Below are positions 34,025-43,269 of a DNA stretch of 64,000 bases, piece after piece. The position numbers and the translations under genes are program-made. Position 1 is the first letter of the stretch, and each line of letters begins with the position of its first letter. The stretch is from CAYZJV01 sp964482325 (GTDB lineage: Bacteria > Spirochaetota > Spirochaetia > Sphaerochaetales > Sphaerochaetaceae): positions 56,893 through 120,892 of the forward strand of contig CAYZXD010000001.1 in the NCBI GenBank assembly GCA_964482325.1, in the 5' to 3' direction. A model generated the notes under the pieces. It was not told the origin of the DNA and made no database searches. It saw only the letters and a program-made list of their open reading frames with translations.

Positions 34025-35545
34025 ATGAATAGCAAAGAAATACTTCGAATGGAGCATATTCACAAGAGCTTTCCCGGTGTGAAAGCTTTACAGGATGTTT
34101 CTTTCGATCTTCAAGAGGGCGAAGTCCATGCCCTTGTAGGTGAGAACGGTGCCGGAAAAAGTACGCTTATGAAGATTCTCGGTGGTGTCTACATCCCTGA
34201 AGAAGGACAGATCGTCATAGATAATGAGGCGATACGGTTGAAGAATCCGAGTGAAGCAATACTGCATGGTATCAGTGTAATCTATCAGGAATTCAACCTG
34301 ATACCGACCTTGAGCGTAGCTGAAAATATTTTCCTGGGGAAAGAATATATAAAAAGTCATAGTACGACACTTGATCGAAAGATGATGAATAAGGATGCCG
34401 CTGCCGTCATGACAAAACTTGGGCTTCCCCATTTTGACTGTGCCCGTTTAGTTCGAAATCTGAGTGTTGCGCAACAGCAGATGGTGGAAATCGCTAAAGC
34501 GGTGTTCAACAATGCCCGGATTCTGGTGATGGACGAACCGTCCGCTGTGTTGAGCCAGACAGAGACAGACTTATTGTTCACCTTGATTCGAGATCTGAAG
34601 AAGAAAGGAATCACCATCATCTACATCTCGCATCGATTGACTGAGATTTTAGAGCTTTCTGATCGTATTACTGTTCTTCGTGATGGGCAATTTGTCATTA
34701 CTTATAATAACCATGAAGGCAACATAACCGAAGATGATCTCATCAATAAAATGGTCGGCCGTGATATCAGTGATATTTATCCCGATCGAAGTGATGTGAA
34801 AATCGGTGAAACTATTTTTGAGGTGACGCATATTTCCCATAAGGGATTATTTCATGATATCAGCTTCAGTCTCCACAAGGGCGAGATCCTCGGCTTTTCT
34901 GGGTTGGTCGGTGCCGGAAGAACCGAAGTCATGAAGGCACTGTTCGGGTATTATCCCATCGATGAAGGAGAAATCAGCATCAATGGACAGTCAGTAAAGA
35001 TCCGTTCGATCCACGATGCGATAGATCAAGGTATTGCTCTCGTTCCGGAAGATCGGAAACGGGAAGGACTTATTTTACGGCTTACTGCAGCACAGAATAT
35101 GATTCTAGCCGGCATTGGGAGTGTCCAGCAGTTCGGAGTTTTGCTAAAGAAATCAGTGAAGCACTTGGTTGACCAGTACATCCGGAAACTGGATATCCGA
35201 CCTGCCATACCGAATCGTACAGTTGATAATTTCAGTGGTGGAAACCAGCAGAAAGTAGTCATAGCAAAATGGTTAGCCACCCACCCGAGAATCATCATCC
35301 TTGACGAGCCAACTCGTGGCGTAGATGTGGGAGCCAAGGTTGAGATTTATAAACTGATTGATGAGCTTGCACGATCAGGGCTCGGGGTGATTTTCGTCTC
35401 TTCCGAACAACTTGAGATCCTTGGTATGTGTGATCGCATACTGGTATTACACAACGGTGAAATCAGTGGAGAATTTACTAAGGATTCAGCTACAGAAGAA
35501 CTGCTGCTCGCTGCAGCTGCAGGTCTGAATAAACGATTTGCATAG
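34025..35545 (+). CDS. Sugar ABC transporter ATPase with two ATPase domains (RbsA family)
   Basis: A 506-residue tandem ATPase. Domain 1 has GENGAGKSTLMKILGGVY, VRNLSVAQQQMVEIAKAVF and ARILVMDEPSAVLSQ. Domain 2 has GLVGAGRTEVMKALFG (degenerate Walker A), NFSGGNQQKVVIAKWLATHP and IIILDEPTRGVDVG. It energises the RbsC-like permease. It starts 29 bp after the permease. Compared with LsrA in this window it keeps the same architecture but is clearly a different paralogue. Confidence 0.92.
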   Translation: MNSKEILRMEHIHKSFPGVKALQDVSFDLQEGEVHALVGENGAGKSTLMKILGGVYIPEEGQIVIDNEAIRLKNPSEAILHGISVIYQEFNLIPTLSVAENIFLGKEYIKSHSTTLDRKMMNKDAAAVMTKLGLPHFDCARLVRNLSVAQQQMVEIAKAVFNNARILVMDEPSAVLSQTETDLLFTLIRDLKKKGITIIYISHRLTEILELSDRITVLRDGQFVITYNNHEGNITEDDLINKMVGRDISDIYPDRSDVKIGETIFEVTHISHKGLFHDISFSLHKGEILGFSGLVGAGRTEVMKALFGYYPIDEGEISINGQSVKIRSIHDAIDQGIALVPEDRKREGLILRLTAAQNMILAGIGSVQQFGVLLKKSVKHLVDQYIRKLDIRPAIPNRTVDNFSGGNQQKVVIAKWLATHPRIIILDEPTRGVDVGAKVEIYKLIDELARSGLGVIFVSSEQLEILGMCDRILVLHNGEISGEFTKDSATEELLLAAAAGLNKRFA

Positions 35546-35565
35546 ATACTTAAAGGGGGAATAGT

Positions 35566-37062
35566 ATGAAGCATTACAAATTATTTATTAATAATGAATG
35601 GGTATCCGCATCTACCGGAGAAACGTTTGTTTCCACCTGTCCGGCAACTGGTGAAGAACTTGGAATTTTTGAAGAGGCCGGTCTTGATGATGTGGATACT
35701 GCCTGTACCGTGGCGAGAAAGACTTTCGAAAGCGGCATCTGGTCCCGCATGGAGAATAATGAACGGGCAAGAATCATGCTCAAAGCTGCCGATATCATGG
35801 AGAGAAGGTGGGATGAACTCTGTCGGATGGAGGCTCAGGATACGGGAAAACCGATTTTTGAAGTACAGACCGGCGATATGCCATATTCAATCTATGCCTT
35901 CCGTTATTTTGCGAACCTTGGGCGAGAGATAAAAGGTGAATACATCCATATCGCAAATGAGAGTTATATCCACGATTATCTTGTGTATGAACCGTACGGT
36001 GTAGTGAGTGTTATTGCTCCGTACAATTTCCCATTACATCTCCTGACACGTAGTCTTGCTCCAGCGCTTGCTACAGGAAACACGGTAGTATGTAAGGCTT
36101 CCTCGATGACACCGCTTACCACAGCAGTGCTTGGTGAGATCATACTTGAAGCAGGATTCCCACCAGGGGTTGTGAATATTCTTTCCGGGCAGGGGAGTAC
36201 CGTGGGTGCTGCCATGGCTTCCCATCGTGAAGTCGATGTCGTCGCACTGACAGGGTCTGAACAGGTTGGCCGACAGCTGTTGGAACTCTCAGCACGATCC
36301 GAAATTATTAAAAAGAATGTACTTGAGCTAGGCGGGAAGGGCCCGGTAATTGTCGAACCCGACTGTCGTTATGAAGATACAGTTGTCGGCGTAGCTGACG
36401 GGTTGTTGCTCAATGGTGGTCAGGTCTGTTGTGCACAGACACGACTGATTCTTCATGAGTCTATCTATGATCAATTTCTGAAAGATCTTGCTAAAGAACT
36501 GGAGAACAGGAAACCTGGAGATATCCTCGACCCGAATACTCGTATGGGTTCGATGATCAATAGAAAACAACTGGATAAAGTTGACATGACGGTGAAAAAT
36601 GCTATAGCTGATGGCGCGACCCTCATTTGCGGAGGTGAGCGATTCACCGGTGAATATTTTGACAAGGGGGCTTTCTACAAACCGACGGTTCTGGCAAATG
36701 TCAAAGAGGATATGAAGTGTTATCGGGAAGAAATTTTTGGTCCGGTTCTCGTAGTGGTCAAGTATTCGGATATCGATGAGGCTATTGCCATGGCTAACGC
36801 ATCCAAATTTGGTCTTGGAGCTGGAATCTTCAGTGAGAATCACAAGACGATCCATTATGCTTCTCAACGGCTGAATGCGGGTTCAATTTTCGTTAATATG
36901 CCTAATACGGCACGTATGAACGCGCCATTCGGAGGAAACCGCAACAGCGGTATCGGAAGGGAATATGGGTCAGCAGGATTACACGAATATCTGAGAAGCA
37001 AGAATACCATTTGGAATATGGCATTCGGGTATCCAGAAGAGCAGAACGAAATCTATTTCTAA
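35566..37062 (+). CDS. NAD(P)-dependent aldehyde dehydrogenase
   Basis: A 498-residue ALDH-superfamily enzyme. Features are VVSVIAPYNFPLHLLTRSLA (cofactor-side Asn), VALTGSEQVGRQLL, the general-base Glu in NVLELGGKGPVIVEPD, the catalytic Cys segment GQVCCAQTRLILHE (two adjacent Cys), and EEIFGPVLVVVKYSD near the C-terminus. It resembles the betaine/lactaldehyde group. It starts 20 bp after the ATPase gene as the last gene of the operon, so it probably oxidises an aldehyde made from the imported sugar or polyol. GGGGG precedes the ATG. Confidence 0.9.
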   Translation: MKHYKLFINNEWVSASTGETFVSTCPATGEELGIFEEAGLDDVDTACTVARKTFESGIWSRMENNERARIMLKAADIMERRWDELCRMEAQDTGKPIFEVQTGDMPYSIYAFRYFANLGREIKGEYIHIANESYIHDYLVYEPYGVVSVIAPYNFPLHLLTRSLAPALATGNTVVCKASSMTPLTTAVLGEIILEAGFPPGVVNILSGQGSTVGAAMASHREVDVVALTGSEQVGRQLLELSARSEIIKKNVLELGGKGPVIVEPDCRYEDTVVGVADGLLLNGGQVCCAQTRLILHESIYDQFLKDLAKELENRKPGDILDPNTRMGSMINRKQLDKVDMTVKNAIADGATLICGGERFTGEYFDKGAFYKPTVLANVKEDMKCYREEIFGPVLVVVKYSDIDEAIAMANASKFGLGAGIFSENHKTIHYASQRLNAGSIFVNMPNTARMNAPFGGNRNSGIGREYGSAGLHEYLRSKNTIWNMAFGYPEEQNEIYF

Positions 37063-37083
37063 TTACTTGTCTATCTGCAAGCA

Positions 37084-37116
37084 GGGCTACCACGGTATGA
37101 CCAATCGTGGTAGCCC
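37084..37116. terminator. Bidirectional terminator hairpin between the ALDH and phosphodiesterase genes
   Basis: GGGCTACCACG (37084-37094) and CGTGGTAGCCC (37106-37116) form a perfect 11-bp stem with an 11-nt loop in the 63-bp gap between converging genes. A T-tract is lacking, but strength and position fit termination in both directions. Confidence 0.65.
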
Positions 37117-37125
37117 AAATGTGTA

Positions 37126-39597
37126 TTAGTGGGGTCCTTGTCGACACATACGATGAGCAGTCTCTTCATCCACCGGTTTGCTTATTAGATAACCCTGCAG
37201 ATAGTCACAACCATGCTGCTCAAGATACGTACGTTGTGCTTCAAATTCTACCCCCTCAGCCACTACCATATGCCCGAGGCGATGAGCCATGGAGATAATA
37301 TCTCCGGTGATCGCTTCTTCTTCTGACATGATCATCAACGGGTCTATGAATGACTTATCAATTTTCAGACAATCAATGTTCATATCCCGCTCTCGTGCAT
37401 ATGATGAATATCCTGTACCGAAATCATCAAGTGCTATACGAATACCCAGGTGTTTCAATGAACGCAGAAGGGTATTCACCTCCTGAAAATTGATGGCAAA
37501 TATACTTTCAGTAATCTCTATCATGATATTTGCAGGATTTACTCCGGTTTCAGAGACGATTTTGGTAAAGACATTATAAAATTCTTTCTTAAGCAACTGA
37601 AACGGAGAAATGTTGATCGAAACAGATAACTCAGTATGACCTGCATCGTGAAGAGTCCTGAGAAAGAACAATGCTCTTTTGATGATTTCATCGCCAAGGG
37701 GTACAATAAGTCGTGTTTTTTCTGCAAGCGTAATAAATTCAAGCGGAGGAACGATACCTAACTGGGGGCTATCCAAGCGGGAAAGTGCTTCAAATGCATA
37801 AATTTTCCCGGTCCTACCATCAATTATTGGTTGAAAGAGGAGAAAGAGTTTTTCTGGGTGTTCCCCCTCGATAATATGGTGTATCTCCTGTTGAATGATC
37901 TTTTCCCGTTCAATCCCCTTGAGCAGTTCCGAGTTAAAGAAACAGGCACTGAAATTGTGTTCAAAAGTGGCCAGCGAATTTTCAGTTGCGAGTTGGAGAT
38001 GAGTGATCAACTGGTCAAGATTCTGATAATTCCCCTTCTTTAATTCTACCACTCCAATGCCCCATCCAATTCGTTCCATGGAAAGTAATGGTGCGATGGT
38101 TTGTGATATTTTTGCACAGAATTCCTTGATTTCACCTGTATCTGCATAGCCGGTATAATAAAATACAAACCGATGTTCGTAGGTATTATGCAGTGAACAC
38201 TGATCAGTAACATGTGCCTGCAATGCACTGGCTACCTTTTTTATTAGTTCTCGTGTATAGAGAAAACCATAGGTGGCAGATAATGATTGAATCATACTGA
38301 TATCAACAGCGATAAGTGCTCGATGCCCTGTGGATTTATTCCGTAATTCCTGTTCAAGTAACCGTTCAAGATAGCGACGATTGTGCAATCCGGTCCACAG
38401 ATCGTGCTCGCTCGTGTAGGTAAGTTCCTCCTCTATCTGTTTCCGCTCGGAAATATCCAGGATGATCCCTTCGATTGCCTGCACATGGTCAGTTTCATCA
38501 TACACACCCTGTCCGACTTCCAGGACCCATTTACGTTCTCCGGTTCTCGTAATAATCTCGTATTCCTGCTTAAATACCCGATGTTTGTGAAGTAGGGTAT
38601 CCCATGATTTCCAGATACGTTCTCGATACTCAGGAGCAATGACGTCGTTAAACGATAGGGTACTATTCTGGATGAGATCATTTGGGGTATAGCCGGTAAG
38701 ATTGAGACAGCCATCAGATACGAATTGCATCGTCCACTGCCGATCATAGTTGCATCGATAAGCCATGCCAGGTAAATGAGAAAGCAATACCGTTTTGCTT
38801 CGCTCGCTCTCGGCGAGAGACTGAGCAAGTTCTTTCCGTTTGGTAATATCCTGGACGATTCCTACTATCGTCCGTTCAGAATCTGCCGTAGTATTCAGAG
38901 ATGAAACAACACTATAGGCCCAGGTAATTGACCCATCGGGACGAATGTATCTTTTTTCTAAGTTATAGCTCTGTATCTGCCCTGATTGCATCTGATGGAA
39001 CAGTTGTTGTTCCTGTGCAACATCATCAGGATGAGTAATATCTTCCCAATCTAAAAAGGCTAGCTGCTCTGCAGTATATCCGGTCAACTGCTCAAACGCT
39101 GGATTCACATTCCTATAAACATTCTCCGTTTCTCCATCCTGAATCAATACAATTCCCACAGGAGCTTGAGAAAATAGTGCATGTGCAATCTTCTGTTGCT
39201 GTGTCAGTCGATTATTCAGCAGTTGTTGCTGGTGTAATTCCCTGTGCATTGAGATGCGTGCCTGGAGAATCTGTGCGGTGATGGGTTTTCGCAGATAATC
39301 TGACCCGCCGAGTTTTAATCCCATGATCTCGGATTGAATATCCTGTGCATCGGTGAGCATGAGTGTGCGGATATGGGAATACCGATCAGAAGCATGAAGT
39401 TGTTTCACCAGGCTCAGTCCACGGTCGTTCATTTCAACAATGTCGATAATAACCAGAAATATCGAATGCGTGTTGTGGAGAATTTCAAGGGCTGATGGAA
39501 TGTCACTTGCATACACCAATGCATCAGATCCGATGCTCTGCATGATTAATTGGTAATCCGAATTATTGATACCTACAGCTAACAGGCCTATCGGCAT
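37126..39597 (-). CDS. REC-PAS-PAS-degenerate GGDEF-EAL protein, probable c-di-GMP phosphodiesterase
   Basis: 823 residues from ATG 39597 (AAGGGAG upstream). A receiver-like domain is first (FLVIIDIVEMNDRGLSLVKQ; SDYLRKPITAQ). Two PAS/PAC domains follow (about 135-270 and 270-400: NPAFEQLTGYTAEQLAFLDW, ISERKQIEEELTYTSEHD). The GGDEF domain begins LWTGLHNRRYLERLLEQEL, but the motif itself reads YEHRF, so cyclase activity is unlikely. The EAL domain is intact: EALSRL, SINISPFQL, IEITESIFA, ALDDFGTGYSSYARERD, KIDKSFID, AEGVEFEAQ and QGYLISKP. It should hydrolyse c-di-GMP in response to phosphorylation or PAS signals. It is divergent from a Crp/Fnr gene. Confidence 0.88.
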   Translation of the reverse strand: MPIGLLAVGINNSDYQLIMQSIGSDALVYASDIPSALEILHNTHSIFLVIIDIVEMNDRGLSLVKQLHASDRYSHIRTLMLTDAQDIQSEIMGLKLGGSDYLRKPITAQILQARISMHRELHQQQLLNNRLTQQQKIAHALFSQAPVGIVLIQDGETENVYRNVNPAFEQLTGYTAEQLAFLDWEDITHPDDVAQEQQLFHQMQSGQIQSYNLEKRYIRPDGSITWAYSVVSSLNTTADSERTIVGIVQDITKRKELAQSLAESERSKTVLLSHLPGMAYRCNYDRQWTMQFVSDGCLNLTGYTPNDLIQNSTLSFNDVIAPEYRERIWKSWDTLLHKHRVFKQEYEIITRTGERKWVLEVGQGVYDETDHVQAIEGIILDISERKQIEEELTYTSEHDLWTGLHNRRYLERLLEQELRNKSTGHRALIAVDISMIQSLSATYGFLYTRELIKKVASALQAHVTDQCSLHNTYEHRFVFYYTGYADTGEIKEFCAKISQTIAPLLSMERIGWGIGVVELKKGNYQNLDQLITHLQLATENSLATFEHNFSACFFNSELLKGIEREKIIQQEIHHIIEGEHPEKLFLLFQPIIDGRTGKIYAFEALSRLDSPQLGIVPPLEFITLAEKTRLIVPLGDEIIKRALFFLRTLHDAGHTELSVSINISPFQLLKKEFYNVFTKIVSETGVNPANIMIEITESIFAINFQEVNTLLRSLKHLGIRIALDDFGTGYSSYARERDMNIDCLKIDKSFIDPLMIMSEEEAITGDIISMAHRLGHMVVAEGVEFEAQRTYLEQHGCDYLQGYLISKPVDEETAHRMCRQGPH

Positions 39598-39865
39598 GGA
39601 TGAAGCTCCCTTGACTGAAAAGAGCACCTTCTATTCGATGAATCCTGTTGGTATATATTGCGTCTGAGAAACCTGTGGGACATACTTCGTTCTTGATACA
39701 TCATACACCAGCGATTATCAGCCTTGTCAAATCGATCTCTTTTACGCAGTCCCCCGAGCATGTACCCCTCTCTGATGGTGCGATTATAACCGGGGGAAGA
39801 AAAATCGTACAGAATATTTTCAGAAAAATACGAAATAGGAAGGTTTATAGGCAAAGGTTCAACAC
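39598..39865. other. Control region between the phosphodiesterase and Crp/Fnr genes
   Basis: The non-coding gap totals 354 bp (39598-39951). On the minus strand TTGACA (39730-39725) is followed by TGTATG after 17 bp (39707-39702) or TATGAT after 19 bp (39705-39700), a possible phosphodiesterase promoter with a leader of about 100 nt. CCCCCG near 39751 and CGGGGG near 39791 could pair across a long loop. Small open frames here have no coding character. Confidence 0.4.
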
Positions 39866-39895
39866 TTGACATTCGTTCGGTACACGGTACAGAAT
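39866..39895 (+). promoter_or_regulatory. Promoter of the Crp/Fnr gene with overlapping 17-bp palindrome
   Basis: TTGACA (39866-39871) with TACAGA (39888-39893) 16 bp downstream. The sequence TCGGTAC-ACG-GTACAGA at 39877-39893 covers the spacer and -10. It matches, at 16 of 17 positions, the perfect palindrome in front of phoB at 60707-60723. A bound protein here would repress. Confidence 0.5.
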
Positions 39896-39951
39896 AGGAA
39901 GAACTGTTGCATAAGCAACAAAAACTACGAAATCTGTGTGCGAGGATTTTG

Positions 39952-40638
39952 GTGAAATCGTATCAACAGCTGCTCATGCAATCGGCACTATTCTCTCCCC
40001 TTACCGAAGAAGAATTGCCCCATATGCTCCATTGTCTTGATGCCTTTGAAACCACATATACCCCGAATCAATTCATTATCCATGAAACTGATTCAGTAGA
40101 TACGTTGGGGTTAGTTCTGGAAGGAAAGGTGCAGATACTTACCGACGATGCTTTGGGAAACCGATCAATTACTGCCATATTCGGTCCTGGCGAAGTATTT
40201 GGCGAGGTGTCTGCAAGTAAACTTGCTCAGATAAGCCCTGTGACGGTCATGGCGGTACATGACTGTAAGATTCTACACTTGAAATTTTCAAAACTCGTAA
40301 AACCCTGTACGCGAGCGTGTCCATTTCATTCTCGAGTCATTTATAATATGATGAATATACTTGCCGAACGCAATCTTATGATAAATCGAAAGCTATCTAT
40401 TGTAAGTCAGCGCACCACTCGGGAGAAGCTCCTTTCATATCTTGCCTGGCAGAGACAGGATCATGATTGCAGTACTTTCACCATTCCCTTCAACCGTGAT
40501 GAACTTGCCGATTACCTGTGTGTGAACCGCAGTGCATTGTCTCGGGAAATATCACACATGTGTTATGAAGGGCTGATTCAGGCAGAACGGAATCGTTTTA
40601 CGTTGTTGATAGATCAGGAATCAGCGCAGATTTGCTGA
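39952..40638 (+). CDS. Crp/Fnr-family transcriptional regulator
   Basis: 228 residues from GTG 39952 (GAGG six bases upstream). A TTG at 39907 is also possible, but it would lie about 5 nt from the predicted transcription start. The N-terminal cyclic-nucleotide-binding fold runs about 20-130 (FETTYTPNQFIIHETDSVDT, LVLEGKVQILTDDALGNRS, FGPGEVFGEVSASKLAQISP). A KPCTRACPFH segment with two Cys precedes the dimer helix, as in several anaerobe Crp/Fnr proteins. The HTH is FNRDELADYLCVNRSALSRE. The effector is unknown. The gene's 3' end overlaps the converging lipoprotein gene by 25 bp. Confidence 0.83.
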   Translation: MKSYQQLLMQSALFSPLTEEELPHMLHCLDAFETTYTPNQFIIHETDSVDTLGLVLEGKVQILTDDALGNRSITAIFGPGEVFGEVSASKLAQISPVTVMAVHDCKILHLKFSKLVKPCTRACPFHSRVIYNMMNILAERNLMINRKLSIVSQRTTREKLLSYLAWQRQDHDCSTFTIPFNRDELADYLCVNRSALSREISHMCYEGLIQAERNRFTLLIDQESAQIC

Positions 40639-42131
40639 ATGATATCCAGTGCCCGCTGATGCCAGGACATAATGAGACCATATCGATCACCTCCCCCATG
40701 TTTTATCTCTGAGGGAGGACGACCAGGAACGCTACAGGTAATGAAAATCTCATGAGTTTCCGGGTCGACAGCGGTGAGAATAGCATCGACACGGTAGGCG
40801 AGCGAACCATCGGTATACTTACCCAGTAACACCGGTTCATAGCGAACCAGAATCCACGTTTCAGCCTCTTCAGGAGTAAAGTAATCATCAGTCTTTCTGA
40901 ATAGTGAAATCTCAGAGCCATCAAAAGGAATCTCAATGATCAAAAATGGACCTGATAATGTTTTTGTATATAACTCTCGTGCTGTTTTCTGTTTTACAAG
41001 TTCCTGCAGGGTTTCAGCATGTTCATCGATGAATGTATCAGTCTCTGGGTGGTTGATCGGTTCAAATTGAACCCCACCATCGGTAAGCATCGCGCCGAGA
41101 AGGGATGAACGTATACCTTCCTGCAGATCAATGGTATAGACAGCTTGATTGTCATAGGCATTCCGGTAGAATATCCGATCACCAAAAAACTGAAGACCTG
41201 AAGCAATATCATCAGAAAGCTTTGTGATCTTGGAGCCATCAAGCTGACTGAGATATATTCCCCCGGAAACAGAGGTGAATACCAAATACTGTTCACAGAT
41301 CGTATATTCAGAAACCGTTCGAACCGTAGCTTCAACCGTGGTACCGTGAGAAATCGACTGCCTCATAAGACGATCTTCATCCATAAAATAGATCCAGGAA
41401 CCGGCAATCTGAACTGCCCGGTAGGTGTTACCGGTTATCTGTTGGGCGATCATTCCTGTTTGTAGATCTATCTGCATAATAGTTGCCTGATCAGGCACAT
41501 CGGTGATATAGGCATACCCGTCAGCAACACCTACAAGCTTTCCCGTGCGTTCGGTAATAAGATGCGGGACTGCCTCCGGGGCGTCAGCAATATCGATACC
41601 GAGATCCAAGGCATAAAGTTTTTCTGTCTCAGTAGTGAGATATATCGTACGGTCAAGTAATAATGCCTTGCTCAGTGGTTCAGAAAAGAGGGTATGGGTT
41701 GCGTATTGTTCAACATCCAAAGCTGTAAGCGTCTGATTATTGGTATGGTCTACATACAGGAGAAACCGATCGAAGAATCCGATCAGTGTTCCATCAATTT
41801 CCGCAATCAGTTCATTACGGGCAGTCAGGCTTCCAATTTGTGCTACGGGGAGTTCCTGAAGATAGTATAGCGTATTTTCACCTGGAAACGACATCTCTTG
41901 GATGATGTACAGCATCCCGTCACGTTGCAGGATATAACCACCATTACGAATATTCGAAGCAGTATTACCTCTCAGTTGAAATTCTTCATCGATGAGTTGA
42001 TCATTAATAGCATGTTCCATACGGAGAGCCGTCTGTCCATCAATCACAATGCGATCTGTGTGAGTACATCCAATCAACATCCCTGATATTACTAACGTAA
42101 TGAGGAAGAACAGACCTCGAATAGCACTCAA
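40614..42131 (-). CDS. Exported lipoprotein with beta-propeller-like repeats (DUF5050-type), function unknown
   Basis: 505 residues from TTG 42131; ATG 42143 is the alternative (509 residues). TTG is preferred because GAGGTG lies 5 nt before it and the promoter at 42153-42181 would start transcription only 3 nt before the ATG. The signal sequence is FFLITLVISGMLIGCTHTD with lipobox LIGC. The body is made of short repeated beta units (GTLIGFFDRFLLYVDHTNNQ, TGKLVGVADGYAYITDVPDQ, GLQFFGDRIFYRNAYDNQAV), as in DUF5050 propellers. The C-terminal 130 residues differ (FLIIEIPFDGSEISLFRKTD). No enzymatic motif is seen. Confidence 0.65.
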   Translation of the reverse strand: MSAIRGLFFLITLVISGMLIGCTHTDRIVIDGQTALRMEHAINDQLIDEEFQLRGNTASNIRNGGYILQRDGMLYIIQEMSFPGENTLYYLQELPVAQIGSLTARNELIAEIDGTLIGFFDRFLLYVDHTNNQTLTALDVEQYATHTLFSEPLSKALLLDRTIYLTTETEKLYALDLGIDIADAPEAVPHLITERTGKLVGVADGYAYITDVPDQATIMQIDLQTGMIAQQITGNTYRAVQIAGSWIYFMDEDRLMRQSISHGTTVEATVRTVSEYTICEQYLVFTSVSGGIYLSQLDGSKITKLSDDIASGLQFFGDRIFYRNAYDNQAVYTIDLQEGIRSSLLGAMLTDGGVQFEPINHPETDTFIDEHAETLQELVKQKTARELYTKTLSGPFLIIEIPFDGSEISLFRKTDDYFTPEEAETWILVRYEPVLLGKYTDGSLAYRVDAILTAVDPETHEIFITCSVPGRPPSEIKHGGGDRYGLIMSWHQRALDIIQQICADS

Positions 42132-42152
42132 TGTACACCTCATGGTATTCAG

Positions 42153-42181
42153 ACTCTATCGGTAACAGTGGTCAGCGTCAA
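42153..42181 (-). promoter_or_regulatory. Sigma-70 promoter of the DUF5050-type lipoprotein gene
   Basis: On the minus strand TTGACG (42181-42176), 17 bp, TAGAGT (42158-42153). The -35 box overlaps the stop codon of the upstream Gfo/Idh gene. The predicted start near 42146 supports the TTG start codon at 42131. Confidence 0.5.
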
Positions 42182-43248
42182 CTGGAGATAACGGGTTCAT
42201 GAGACCTCCCACTTTGGTAGATAGCCTCTATCATGCGGACCGTTTCCCTTCCATCCTCTCCACTTACCAATGGGCGACAACCGTCGACCACAGCACGGGC
42301 GAAATCATCTATCTGTCGGGAGAAAAAATGGGTGTTTGGGTCGATCGTTCTGAAAAACGCTTCATCTTGTTCCTTGAATGTTGCAAGGAGCACCTCTTCA
42401 CCCGGTATCATCCACAAGTCATTCGTGGGTGATGCAGCAGCACTGCCTCCGGTAACGATAGAACTTGCACTGTTCTGCACGCCAATAGAGGCTCCACTCG
42501 AACCGTGTATATGCACCTGGGCATACAAGCCCGGTTTTTGTGCGTTACTCACGAGAATGGAACCAATACCTCCACGAGAAAATCGGACAGTAGCCACTGA
42601 AGTGTCTTCTACCTCAATCCCTGGGTGATTCACATTTTCCCACTCGCCGAATATCCGTTCCACAGGGCCCATGAACCAGTGCATCAGATCAAGTAGATGC
42701 GGTGCCTGATTAATAGTTACGCCACCGCCTTCTTTGTCCCATGTACCTCTCCATGGTGCACTATCATAGTATTGTTGTTCTCTCCACCCAAGTAAGGTTG
42801 CCTGTGCTACTGCCGGAATACCGAGCTTTCCACTCTCCACCGCTTCTCGCATACGCATATTTGCGGGGAACCAACGTTGTTGACTTATTACAGAAAGTAC
42901 TTTCCCTGTACGTTCAGCTCCAAGAATCATATCGGTACACTCTTGCACCGTTACTGCCATCGGTTTCTCGACAAGTACGTGACATCCGGCTGCAAATGCA
43001 GCCAGCGTATCATCCCGATGTTGCGGATGGGGTGTCGCTACGATCACAGCATCAATATGATCAAGAGCAACCATTTCTTCCACACTCGCTCTGCTTGCAA
43101 TATTCCAATGATCAGCAAAAACCTGTCGGTGATCAGCATTTCTTCCACAGACTGATACCAAGGTAGCTCCGAGAGAGTCTTTTATTGCCTGAGCGTGTAA
43201 ATGTGCCACTCTTCCATAACCGATTAAACCAAATCGGACAATGTCCAT
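42178..43248 (-). CDS. Gfo/Idh/MocA-family oxidoreductase
   Basis: A 356-residue NAD(P)-dependent dehydrogenase. The N-terminus is FGLIGYGRVAHLHAQAIKDS; the family motif is HVLVEKPMAVTVQECTDMIL. The C-domain has APWRGTWDKEGGGVTINQAP and HLLDLMHWFMG, typical of sugar dehydrogenases with a WRG-type loop. It is a different subgroup from the Gfo/Idh protein at 27167. It follows an XRE-type regulator gene by 21 bp on the same strand, so the two form a likely operon. The substrate is unknown. Confidence 0.88.
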   Translation of the reverse strand: MDIVRFGLIGYGRVAHLHAQAIKDSLGATLVSVCGRNADHRQVFADHWNIASRASVEEMVALDHIDAVIVATPHPQHRDDTLAAFAAGCHVLVEKPMAVTVQECTDMILGAERTGKVLSVISQQRWFPANMRMREAVESGKLGIPAVAQATLLGWREQQYYDSAPWRGTWDKEGGGVTINQAPHLLDLMHWFMGPVERIFGEWENVNHPGIEVEDTSVATVRFSRGGIGSILVSNAQKPGLYAQVHIHGSSGASIGVQNSASSIVTGGSAAASPTNDLWMIPGEEVLLATFKEQDEAFFRTIDPNTHFFSRQIDDFARAVVDGCRPLVSGEDGRETVRMIEAIYQSGRSHEPVISS

Positions 43249-43269
43249 AATCTCTCCTTCTCTGTCTGT

